Shown here: one piece after another, positions 1 through 6,681 of the stretch | Layout: each line of letters opens with the position of its first letter | How positions within the stretch are numbered: position 1 is the first letter of the stretch | DNA from: an uncultured Gammaproteobacteria bacterium | Lineage (GTDB): Bacteria > Pseudomonadota > Gammaproteobacteria > GCA-001735895 | Assembly: GCA_937980285.1 (NCBI GenBank) | Contig: CALJQI010000149.1 | Coordinates: 1-12,447, forward strand | Length of the DNA stretch: 12,447 bases | Direction: 5' to 3' | Translations under genes and position numbers: made by a program | The notes under the pieces: model-generated | The model's database searches: none | Seen by the model: only the letters and a program-made list of their open reading frames with translations | Told to the model about the DNA's origin: nothing

Positions 1-1189
1 TGCGCAACGCGTTCAACTTGATGAAACCCTCGGCGTCTTTTTGATCGTAGGCGCCGGCATCGTCCTCGAAGGTGACGATGGCTTCGTCGAACAGGCTGTT
101 AGTTGCCGACTTGCGTCCGACCACGGAGACAGAACCCTTGAACAATTTGACCCGCACCTCGCCGTTGACCGTAACCTGCGAGGCATCGATCATTTGCTGC
201 AGCATCTTGCGCTCCGGGCTCCACCAGTAACCGTTGTAAATCAGTTCCGCGTACTTCGGCATCAGTTCGTCCTTCAGGTGAGCCACCTCGCGATCCAGCG
301 TGATCGACTCGATTCCGCGATGCGCCTTCAGCATGATGGTGCCGCCGGGAGTATCGTAACAACCGCGGGACTTCATGCCGACATAACGGTTTTCGACGAT
401 ATCGAGCCGCCCGACACCGTTGGCGCCGCCTACCTCGTTGAGCCGGGTCAATACCTGGGCCGGGCTCATGCGTTCGCCATCGATGGAAACGATATCGCCG
501 TTCTCGAAACCGAGCTCGAGATAGGTCGGCTGGTCGGGCGCGTTTTCAGGCGACACCGAGCGCAGCCACATCTCGTCGTTGGCTTCGAACCAGGGATCCT
601 CCAGCTCGCCGCCCTCGTAAGAGGTGTGCAACAGGTTGGCATCCATAGAGTAAGGCGAGCCGCCGCCCTTTTTCTGCTCGATTGCGATGCCGTGGGTTTC
701 GGCATAGGCGAGCAGGCTTTCGCGCGAGTTCAGATCCCACTCGCGCCAGGGCGCGATGACGCGAATATCGGGATTCAGGGCATAAGCGCCGAGCTCGAAA
801 CGCACCTGGTCATTACCCTTGCCGGTGGCGCCGTGCGACACCGCGTCGGCGCCGGTCTCGGCGGCGATTTCGATTAACCGCTTGGCGATCAGCGGGCGCG
901 CGATCGAGGTGCCGAGCAGGTATTCACCCTCGTAGACGGTGTTGGCGCGAAACATCGGGTAAACGAAATCGCGCACGAATTCTTCCTGCAGGTTCTCGAT
1001 GTAGATTTCCTTGACGCCGTACTTCTCGGCCTTGATGCGCGCCGGCTCGAGCTCCTCGCCCTGGCCGATATCGGCGGTAAAGGTGACTACTTCGCAGTCA
1101 TATTCGTCTTCCAGCCATTTCAGGATAACCGATGTATCGAGCCCGCCCGAATAGGCCAGCACCACTTTGTTTACCGCTGCTTTTGTCAT
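1..1189 (-). CDS. argG: Argininosuccinate synthase, C-terminus cut by window edge
   Basis: Argininosuccinate synthase joins citrulline and aspartate using ATP, the penultimate step of arginine synthesis, in the cytoplasm. I translated the minus strand from the ATG at 1189. It is open to the left edge for 396 codons. The N-terminus carries the ATP-binding P-loop SGGLDTS (residues 14-20), and further on are the family motifs SHGATGKGNDQVRFE and KGGGSPYSMDANLLH. The visible end (FIKLNALR) is close to the usual C-terminus of the roughly 400-residue form common in proteobacteria, so perhaps ten residues are missing. The start agrees with the usual family N-terminus (a short lysine-rich lead, then VVLAYSGG). 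No good Shine-Dalgarno precedes the ATG, and a stable hairpin sits in the leader. It diverges from the hydrolase gene at 1312. I saw no ArgR box. Confidence 0.97.
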   Translation of the reverse strand, partial: MTKAAVNKVVLAYSGGLDTSVILKWLEDEYDCEVVTFTADIGQGEELEPARIKAEKYGVKEIYIENLQEEFVRDFVYPMFRANTVYEGEYLLGTSIARPLIAKRLIEIAAETGADAVSHGATGKGNDQVRFELGAYALNPDIRVIAPWREWDLNSRESLLAYAETHGIAIEQKKGGGSPYSMDANLLHTSYEGGELEDPWFEANDEMWLRSVSPENAPDQPTYLELGFENGDIVSIDGERMSPAQVLTRLNEVGGANGVGRLDIVENRYVGMKSRGCYDTPGGTIMLKAHRGIESITLDREVAHLKDELMPKYAELIYNGYWWSPERKMLQQMIDASQVTVNGEVRVKLFKGSVSVVGRKSATNSLFDEAIVTFEDDAGAYDQKDAEGFIKLNALR

Positions 1190-1209
1190 GTCGTTGCCGT
1201 CGCGTAATA

Positions 1210-1224
1210 GCCGGGATTCCCGGC
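1210..1224 (-). promoter_or_regulatory. GC-rich hairpin in the argG leader
   Basis: A perfect six-base-pair stem, GCCGGG paired with CCCGGC around a three-base loop, lies 20 bases upstream of the argG ATG. A run of T on the minus strand precedes the stem rather than following it, so it is not an intrinsic terminator in either direction. It could affect message stability or access to the weak ribosome binding site. No function is shown by the sequence. Confidence 0.3.
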
Positions 1225-1253
1225 GATAAAAAAGGTGGCTATTGTCTTTAGAA

Positions 1254-1284
1254 TTGGCGCAAAAATCCAGTACAAGCGTATAAT
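1254..1284 (+). promoter_or_regulatory. Sigma70-type promoter for the MBL hydrolase
   Basis: A perfect -10 hexamer TATAAT lies at 1279-1284, with TTGGCG at 1254-1259 as a fair -35. The spacing is 19 bases, a little long. Transcription would begin near 1291, giving a leader of about 20 bases before the ATG at 1312. The leader carries a strong Shine-Dalgarno GGAGG at 1300-1304, seven bases from the start. Confidence 0.5.
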
Positions 1285-1311
1285 GCGGCCATTAAAACCG
1301 GAGGAAACCAC

Positions 1312-2028
1312 ATGTCTGATTCCGCATTCAGGGTGCACGCGCTGGAACTGGGGCCGATGGAGAATTTTGTCTACCTGGTCGAGGACGTCGGCAGTCGGCG
1401 CTGCGCCGTGGTAGACCCCGCCTGGGAAGTCGACCGCATCGTCGCCAAAGCCCGCGAACTCGAACTCAATGTCACCGATATCCTGTTGACCCACAGCCAC
1501 CACGACCATATCAACGGTATCGAGGGTTTGCTGAATCACGCCAGTGCCGAGGTTCACCTGCTCAAGCCGGAGTACGAATTCTGGCAGCACGAGCTCGACA
1601 AGCCCAGCCTGCACCACGGTGGCGACCAAATCGAGCTCGGCGACACCACCATCAGGATTCTTCACACGCCGGGACATACCCCGGGATCCGCCTGCTATCA
1701 ACTGGGTAACGAAATCATTACCGGCGACACGCTGTTCGTGTTCGGCTGCGGGCGCTGCGACCTAAGCGGCGGCAGCCCCGAAGACATGTTCGTCACGCTA
1801 AAAAACATGAAGGAGCACCTGCCGCAGGACATGCTGATTCACCCCGGCCACAATTACTCGGTCAAGAAAACCAGCACCCTCGGCGAACAAATCGAAGGCA
1901 ACCCTTTCATGCACTACGAAGAAGAAGCGGCCTTCATCAACTATCGCCAGCACGTGCATGACAAGACCCGCGACGAACCCTACGACGCGGTCAGCAGGCA
2001 GCAGCTGAAAATCGCGAACCTGCTGTAA
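1312..2028 (+). CDS. MBL-fold metallohydrolase, glyoxalase II-like
   Basis: This is a 238-residue cytoplasmic metallo-beta-lactamase-fold hydrolase with a complete two-metal site. It has the HSHHDH motif at residues 61-66 (His61, His63, Asp65, His66), His122 in HTPGHT, Asp139 in TGDTLF and His181 in HPGHNY. The GDTLFVFGCGR segment and overall length resemble hydroxyacylglutathione hydrolases (glyoxalase II), which split S-lactoylglutathione. The region after GCGR (CDLSGGSPEDMF) and the C-terminal part differ from classic GloB, so the natural thioester or other substrate is uncertain. A persulfide dioxygenase role is less likely because both metal sites look complete. The ATG has GGAGG seven bases upstream and its own promoter. 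The gene stands alone, divergent from argG and convergent with the small gene at 2075. Confidence 0.9.
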   Translation: MSDSAFRVHALELGPMENFVYLVEDVGSRRCAVVDPAWEVDRIVAKARELELNVTDILLTHSHHDHINGIEGLLNHASAEVHLLKPEYEFWQHELDKPSLHHGGDQIELGDTTIRILHTPGHTPGSACYQLGNEIITGDTLFVFGCGRCDLSGGSPEDMFVTLKNMKEHLPQDMLIHPGHNYSVKKTSTLGEQIEGNPFMHYEEEAAFINYRQHVHDKTRDEPYDAVSRQQLKIANLL

Positions 2029-2050
2029 AACCGGTTGCCGCGCTTAACTT

Positions 2051-2074
2051 GCCGATTAGTAAGGGATTGTCGGC
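2051..2074. terminator. Imperfect hairpin between convergent genes
   Basis: GCCGA at 2051-2055 pairs with TCGGC at 2070-2074, and weaker inner pairs (some G-U) close a small loop. It sits in the 46-base gap between two convergent genes, where a two-way terminator is expected. There is no convincing T tract on either side, so the call is tentative. Confidence 0.3.
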
Positions 2075-2299
2075 TTAAAGCTCTAGTGGCCGCCTTTCCA
2101 CCATCTCCGATCTGATCGTTTTCAGATCCTGCTCCAGGCGATCGACCACCGCGTCCGAATGCTCGGCGATTGCTTCCCTGACCATAGCCTTTAGCGCCTG
2201 GAACTGATGTTCGCCGAGCGCGTCCCGCGCATCGTTATCCAGCAGCGACTTGAACGATTCGACCAATTCGTCGGCGAGTAATTTCGGATCGCTTGCCAT
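2075..2299 (-). CDS. Small acidic helical protein of unknown function
   Basis: This 74-residue protein begins MASDPKLLADEL and ends in MVERRPLEL. The frame stays open further upstream, but the ATG at 2299 is chosen because AGGAGG stands exactly six bases before it. I do not recognise a family. The sequence is hydrophilic, rich in Asp, Glu, Leu and Arg, and has no Cys, signal peptide or membrane segment. It reads as two or three amphipathic helices, with a possible coiled-coil stretch near residues 45-70. It is transcribed away from the amino-acid dehydrogenase operon and shares its 147-base promoter region, including the FNR-like box. Joint oxygen-related control is therefore possible, but its job cannot be inferred. 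The strong ribosome binding site and codon pattern make it a likely real gene. Confidence 0.75.
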   Translation of the reverse strand: MASDPKLLADELVESFKSLLDNDARDALGEHQFQALKAMVREAIAEHSDAVVDRLEQDLKTIRSEMVERRPLEL

Positions 2300-2305
2300 G
2301 ACAGC

Positions 2306-2311
2306 CCTCCT
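2306..2311 (-). promoter_or_regulatory. Ribosome binding site fixing the small gene's start
   Basis: A full consensus Shine-Dalgarno AGGAGG on the minus strand, six bases from the ATG at 2299, excludes the upstream in-frame start candidates and sets the product at 74 residues. Confidence 0.85.
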
Positions 2312-2360
2312 GCTTAAATACGATCTGGCATTACTATTGGCCATACATAAGCCCGCAACA

Positions 2361-2374
2361 TTGATCGGGGTCAA
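2361..2374. promoter_or_regulatory. FNR/Anr-type operator in divergent promoter region
   Basis: TTGAT-CGGG-GTCAA matches nine of ten bases of the FNR consensus TTGAT-N4-ATCAA, with the TTGA/TCAA palindrome intact. The centre lies between 2367 and 2368. Rightward, a class II activator site at -41.5 would put the -10 at 2397-2402, where GAAAAT matches four of six bases, giving a start near 2409 and a 38-base leader to the operon. Leftward, the same geometry puts a -10 at 2338-2333, reading AATAGT (also four of six) for the 74-residue gene. Neither side has an obvious -35, as is usual for class II FNR promoters. A different CRP/FNR-family protein such as Dnr could use the same box. Confidence 0.55.
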
Positions 2375-2446
2375 TCATCGAGGTAATTACAAGGTAGAAA
2401 ATAAACAAGGAATCGCTGATAAGGGATACATAGGGAGTATGAAAGC

Positions 2447-3559
2447 ATGAATGATATTTTCTCGCTGGCTGACGATCTGGGCCCTTTGAAGGTGATTCAC
2501 GTGCACGAACCCGGCATCGGACTGCAAGGGGTGCTTGTGGTGGATAATGTGGCTCGCGGCCCCTCGATCGGCGGTGTGCGCATGGCGCAGGACGTCACCA
2601 CCGAGGAATGTGCTCGCCTGGCACGCGCGATGACCTTCAAAAACGCGGCCGCCGACCTGCCGCACGGTGGCGGCAAATCGGTACTGGTCGGCGATCCGAA
2701 AATGCCCCGCGAACAGAAGGAAGTCCTGATACGCGGGTTTAGCCGCGCGCTGGAAGAAGTCGAGCAATACATATTCGGCCCCGACATGGGCACCAACGAA
2801 GAGTGCATGGCCTGGGTCAAGGATGAAATCGGGCGAGCCGTCGGGCTGCCTCGCGAGTTTGGCGGCATTCCCCTCGATGAAATCGGCGCTACCGGATATG
2901 GCGTAAGCCACGCCGTCGATGTCGCCCAGGCCTTCTGCGACTTCGACACAGCCAGCGCGCGTTTCGCGATCCAGGGATTTGGCGCGGTCGGCAAGCACGC
3001 AGCCCGCTTTCTTTGCGCAGCGGGAGCGGCCCCGGTCGCGGTATCGGATAGCGCCGGCACTGTTTACAATCCTGACGGGCTCGATCTTGATAACCTGATC
3101 GAACTCAAGGCAGCCGGCAGAAGCGTCATCGAATATAGCGACGCGGAACGGCTCGACGGCGATGCGATTATCGATATCGAATGTGAAATCTGGATACCCG
3201 CGGCCCGACCCGACGTAATAAACGAAAATAACGTGAATCGTCTCAACGCCAAGTTGATCGTGCAAGGCGCCAACATACCGATTACCTATGCCGCCGAAAA
3301 AACGCTGCATCAACGCGGCATCCTCAATATTCCCGACTTTATCGCCAACGCCGGCGGCGTGATCTGCGCCGCGGTCGAATACCAGGGTGCCGGTGAGGCT
3401 GCCGCCTTATCCACTATCGAGGAAAAGCTGCGGCGCAACACCCGCGAGGTGCTCGAAACCGCCCAGCGTGAGCAAATCATGCCACGCGACGCAGCACTGG
3501 CAATGGCGCGAAGGCGCGTGGAAGGGGCCATGAGCCATCGCCGCTGGCATATTTTTTAA
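2447..3559 (+). CDS. Glu/Leu/Phe/Val-family amino-acid dehydrogenase
   Basis: This 370-residue enzyme interconverts an amino acid with its 2-oxoacid plus ammonia, using a nicotinamide cofactor. The N-terminal dimerisation and substrate domain has GPSIGGVRM (38-46), Lys65 in MTFKNAA, the catalytic Lys77 in HGGGKSVLVGDP and the catalytic Asp113 in GPDMGT. The Rossmann domain has GFGAVG (177-182), and Asp201 at the end of the second strand favours NAD over NADP. GANIPIT and PDFIANAGGV follow. GGGKSVLVGDP and the short length point to leucine/valine/phenylalanine dehydrogenases rather than glutamate dehydrogenase, although the IGATGYGV segment recalls glutamate dehydrogenases. Exact substrate is unproven. 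AGGGAG at 2432-2437 serves the ATG. It leads the five-gene operon, and its product or substrate would be the 2-oxoacid handled by the oxidoreductase subunits just downstream. Confidence 0.9.
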   Translation: MNDIFSLADDLGPLKVIHVHEPGIGLQGVLVVDNVARGPSIGGVRMAQDVTTEECARLARAMTFKNAAADLPHGGGKSVLVGDPKMPREQKEVLIRGFSRALEEVEQYIFGPDMGTNEECMAWVKDEIGRAVGLPREFGGIPLDEIGATGYGVSHAVDVAQAFCDFDTASARFAIQGFGAVGKHAARFLCAAGAAPVAVSDSAGTVYNPDGLDLDNLIELKAAGRSVIEYSDAERLDGDAIIDIECEIWIPAARPDVINENNVNRLNAKLIVQGANIPITYAAEKTLHQRGILNIPDFIANAGGVICAAVEYQGAGEAAALSTIEEKLRRNTREVLETAQREQIMPRDAALAMARRRVEGAMSHRRWHIF

Positions 3560-3570
3560 GGGCTGCGGCG

Positions 3571-4506
3571 ATGTTTCGCATCCGTTTTCATGGTCGCGGC
3601 GGTCAGGGAATGAAGACCGCCAGCCGTATCCTCGGTAGCGCGTTTTTCCTCGCCGGTTATGAAGTTCAGGATGCTCCGCGCTATGGCGCGGAACGCCGTG
3701 GCGCTCCCATCTTCGCCTACGTACGCGCAGACCATTGTGCAATTAACGAGCGCGGCATCATCAGGCATCCGGACCTGGTTGTGGTCGCCGACGATACCCT
3801 GGTCGGTATGCCCGCTGCCGGTGTAACTGAGGGAGTGAACGAAAATACTCTGCTGTTGATCAACAGTCACGAAAGCGCGCGAACCTGGGCCCGGCGCCTC
3901 AACACGCGGGCCAGGATCTTGATTCTGACTGCGATGGACGAGGTCGAAGATCGTGCCGAGCTGCCTTATATCGGCAGTCGCTGCGCGGCTGCGGCCGCGG
4001 TGCTATGCGGGGTGATTTCCCGCGACCTGCTACTCGCAGCCCTGAATGAGGAGCTCGCGCATCTGCCTGACGAAGTGGTTAAAAAGAATCGCGATACCGC
4101 GGTGGACGTGTTCGAGAATATGGCCGGGGAGGTCGGTCTGGTTAGCCAGGGCGGCCAGCAAACGGCGAACGATTATGTCAGGCCGGCATGGATCACGCTG
4201 CCCTTCGAAAGCGCGGAGATTTCAAATCTCGCCGTTCACGCCGGCGCTACCAGCGTCCTGGTTCGAACCGGCCTTTGGCGCACCATGCGGCCAGTTATCG
4301 ATTACGACAAATGCAACGGCTGCTGGTGGATATGCAGCACCTATTGCCCCGACGGCACGATCGACGTAGGCGCCGACGGATTCCCGCAAATCGATTACCA
4401 GCATTGCAAGGGTTGCCTGGTGTGCGTCGCGCAATGTCCGCCGCATGCGATCGCATCGATATCCGAGCAGCTTGCACGCGAGCAGGAAAACGAGGTGGCT
4501 TCATGA
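3571..4506 (+). CDS. 2-oxoacid:ferredoxin oxidoreductase, fused gamma-delta subunit
   Basis: Residues 1 to about 190 form the gamma domain, with the hallmark HGRGGQGMKTA (7-17) and PRYGAERRGAPIFAYVR (36-52). Residues about 235-300 form the delta domain, a two-cluster ferredoxin that carries electrons to or from external ferredoxin. The second cluster motif is regular: Cys279, 282, 285, 289 (C-x2-C-x2-C-x3-CP). The first has one extra residue: Cys248, 251, 255, 259 (C-x2-C-x3-C-x3-CP), confirmed in the DNA. In many archaea and Thermotoga gamma and delta are separate genes, so this is a natural fusion. The start lies 11 bases after the dehydrogenase stop, with only a weak Shine-Dalgarno. The stop overlaps the alpha start (ATGA), which suggests coupled translation and balanced subunit amounts. 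Confidence 0.92.
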   Translation: MFRIRFHGRGGQGMKTASRILGSAFFLAGYEVQDAPRYGAERRGAPIFAYVRADHCAINERGIIRHPDLVVVADDTLVGMPAAGVTEGVNENTLLLINSHESARTWARRLNTRARILILTAMDEVEDRAELPYIGSRCAAAAAVLCGVISRDLLLAALNEELAHLPDEVVKKNRDTAVDVFENMAGEVGLVSQGGQQTANDYVRPAWITLPFESAEISNLAVHAGATSVLVRTGLWRTMRPVIDYDKCNGCWWICSTYCPDGTIDVGADGFPQIDYQHCKGCLVCVAQCPPHAIASISEQLAREQENEVAS

Positions 4507-5744
4507 CACGCAAACTCGTTACCGGCAATAGCGCGGCGGCCTGGGGCGCCAGGCTGGCAGGGGTCGACTATATCCCGGCATTTCCGATTACGCCGCAAAC
4601 CGAAATCATCGAGGATCTGGCCGCCTGGATAGACCGGGGCGAAATGGATGCCCGCCTGGTAACGCTCGAATCCGAGCATTCGATGATTACCGCCGCCGGC
4701 AGCGCGGCCTCCTCCGGCGTGCGCGCGTTTACCGCTACCTCGAGCCAGGGCCTGCTCTACGGCATGGAAATGATTTATACCGTTGCCGGCTGGCGTACTC
4801 CCTTCGTCCTCGTCAATGTCTCACGCGGGCTGGCTTCACCGATTACGCTGGAGTCGGATCATAATGACATCATGGCCGCGCGCGACAGCGGTTTTGTGCA
4901 GATCCACTGTGCCACCTGCCAGGAAATTGCAGACGGCGTCCTGCTAGCCTACCGTCTGGCCGAGCATCCACAGGTTCGCGTTCCCGCGATCGTCAACCTC
5001 GATGGTTTTTATCTCTCTTTCACGCGCGAGCCGGTCGACCTGGCCGACGCCTCGAAAGCGCGGGCTTTCGTCGGTGAGTACGACCCTGAAAACCTGCAAT
5101 TTCGGGGCAATAGCCCGCTCAGCCAGGCGATGGCCGTGCTGGGAGGCGGCCCCTACTCCTATTTTCGATACCAGGCGCATCTTGCGCTACAGCAGGCACT
5201 GGCGGTGTACGACGAAATCGCCGATGAGTTCGCCGAGATTTTCGGCCGCCGTTACCAAATGATCGATTGCTACCGGATGGAAGACGCCGAATACGTTTTC
5301 GTCATGCTGGGGTCTTTTTCGACCAAGGCACGCGACGCGGTAGACAGCCTGCGTGCCGCCGGATGGAAAACAGGCCTGTTGCGACCGCGCCTGTTTCGGC
5401 CATTTCCACAGGCGCAGATCAGGCAATTGCTGCAAGGCCGCCGTGCCGTTGCCGTGATCGATCAGAATATCTCGATGGGCATGGGCGGCGTATTACACAG
5501 TGAATTTACCAGTGCGCTTTATGGCACCGGCGACGCTCCCCTGGTGGCGAGTTACATCGGCGGACTGGGTGGCCGCAATATTAGTCAGCAGGAATTTTTT
5601 GCCATTGCAAACGAGCTGGAACAAGCCTACGAGGAAGGTGCAGCACCACCACCGCGCCTGCTTTACACAGAGGAAGAACTAACCGAAATGCGTAAGCTGC
5701 AGGCAATCGCGCAGGCGGAACACGCGCAAATTCACCACAACTGA
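4503..5744 (+). CDS. 2-oxoacid:ferredoxin oxidoreductase, alpha subunit
   Basis: This 413-residue subunit holds the pyrimidine-binding side of the thiamine diphosphate site. PAFPITPQTEI (25-35) is the family's YPITP-type motif, and TLESEHSMITAAGSA (54-68) supplies the conserved Glu expected to activate the cofactor. The segment through TATSSQGLLYGMEM and the C-terminal domain (from about residue 270, with IDQNISMGMGG) follow the usual PorA/VorA order. The frame is open 105 codons upstream inside the gamma-delta gene. The ATG at 4503 is preferred because the homologous domain starts there and it forms a four-base ATGA overlap with the previous stop. No coenzyme A or pyruvate-specific extra domain is present, consistent with the multi-subunit form. 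Substrate class (branched-chain, aryl or other 2-oxoacid) cannot be read directly. Confidence 0.93.
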   Translation: MTRKLVTGNSAAAWGARLAGVDYIPAFPITPQTEIIEDLAAWIDRGEMDARLVTLESEHSMITAAGSAASSGVRAFTATSSQGLLYGMEMIYTVAGWRTPFVLVNVSRGLASPITLESDHNDIMAARDSGFVQIHCATCQEIADGVLLAYRLAEHPQVRVPAIVNLDGFYLSFTREPVDLADASKARAFVGEYDPENLQFRGNSPLSQAMAVLGGGPYSYFRYQAHLALQQALAVYDEIADEFAEIFGRRYQMIDCYRMEDAEYVFVMLGSFSTKARDAVDSLRAAGWKTGLLRPRLFRPFPQAQIRQLLQGRRAVAVIDQNISMGMGGVLHSEFTSALYGTGDAPLVASYIGGLGGRNISQQEFFAIANELEQAYEEGAAPPPRLLYTEEELTEMRKLQAIAQAEHAQIHHN

Positions 5745-5754
5745 GGCTGCAACT

Positions 5755-6681
5755 ATGACCCGGCAATCAACCCTGCATTTTCATCGCATGAAAGATATGC
5801 CCTCCAGCCACCTGCTTGGCACCGGAACGCCGATGTGCGCGGGTTGCGGCGGTCTCGAAACCCTGCATACGCTGTACGATATCCTTGGCGACAAGACGGT
5901 ATTTGTGAACGCGGCAGGATGCATGACGCTGTTATCGGTTTATCCGTTTACGCCGTTTCGCGGTGGCTGGTTGTATACCGCGATGGCGTCGGCGCCGGCG
6001 GGCGCGCAGGGCGTGCGCGACGCCGTCGATATCCTGTTGCAAAAGCATAAGCTGCAGGCCGACGAAGACGTCGAGGTTGTCGTCATCACCGGCGATGGCG
6101 CGGCCTATGGCATGGGCCTGTCAGCCACTTCGGCGGCGATGGATCGCAAGCTGGACTTTATCTACCTGTGTTACGACAACGAAGGTTACGGCAATACCGG
6201 CCAGCAATACTCGGCCGCCACCCCGCATGCCGCCATTACTTCGACCAGCAAGGGATCGCGGGGCTACCCGGGATACAAGAAGGATTTGTTTTCGATCTGG
6301 GCGGCGCATAATCCGGCTTACGTGGCCACGGTAATCGCCGCCGAACCGCTGGACCTGGCGAAGAAGATCGAAAAGCTGCAATCGTTGAGTGGACCGCGCA
6401 TGCTGATATCACTGGCCCCCTGCCCCACCGGCTGGGATTACGATCCGCAACTCAGCGTCGAAATCGGGCGACTCGCGGTGCAAACCGGCGTCTGGCCGTT
6501 GAAGGAGTTCATCGACGGCGAGCTGCGCCACACAAGGGTGCCAAAGCAGCGAAAACCTGTCGACGAGTATCTCAAATTGCAGGGGCGTTTTCGTCATCTG
6601 TTCGAGCCGCGGTACGACAGCGGGGCTATCGCGGAAATCCAGGCTCGCATCGACGAATACTGGGCTCGCGTCGTGAGCTAA
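5755..6681 (+). CDS. 2-oxoacid:ferredoxin oxidoreductase, beta subunit (TPP-binding)
   Basis: This 308-residue subunit binds the thiamine diphosphate phosphates through Mg and one 4Fe-4S cluster. Cluster ligands appear as Cys28 and Cys31 (CAGC), Cys56 (NAAGC) and Cys223 (LAPCP), the four-Cys layout of PorB/VorB. The TPP motif runs from GDG at 113-115 to the Asn of YDNEGYGNTGQQYS (Asn142). The C-terminal part (PVDEYLKLQGRFRHLF) is also typical. The complex decarboxylates a 2-oxoacid with CoA to acyl-CoA, CO2 and reduced ferredoxin, or runs in reverse. The gene begins 10 bases after alpha stops, and its TAA shares one base with the ATG of the acyl-CoA synthetase. Gene order gamma-delta, alpha, beta is the usual one for this enzyme. 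Confidence 0.94.
   Translation: MTRQSTLHFHRMKDMPSSHLLGTGTPMCAGCGGLETLHTLYDILGDKTVFVNAAGCMTLLSVYPFTPFRGGWLYTAMASAPAGAQGVRDAVDILLQKHKLQADEDVEVVVITGDGAAYGMGLSATSAAMDRKLDFIYLCYDNEGYGNTGQQYSAATPHAAITSTSKGSRGYPGYKKDLFSIWAAHNPAYVATVIAAEPLDLAKKIEKLQSLSGPRMLISLAPCPTGWDYDPQLSVEIGRLAVQTGVWPLKEFIDGELRHTRVPKQRKPVDEYLKLQGRFRHLFEPRYDSGAIAEIQARIDEYWARVVS

Noticed and set aside
41..877. 278-codon plus-strand open frame
   Set aside because: It is the mirror of argG. The argG frame on the minus strand has all family motifs, so this one is a shadow.
1186..1701. 171-codon minus-strand open frame across the argG promoter region
   Set aside because: It is antisense to the MBL hydrolase and runs through both promoters. 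The hydrolase metal motifs show the true frame.
2387..3313. 308-codon open frame on the minus strand
   Set aside because: It lies antisense to the dehydrogenase, whose motifs are unmistakable. The translation has no recognisable family and no good start signal. Long antisense frames are common in GC-rich genes.
4188..4502. Extended N-terminus for the alpha subunit (105 extra codons)
   Set aside because: The extension is Arg-rich nonsense read in another frame of the gamma-delta gene. The alpha family starts at the ATG at 4503.
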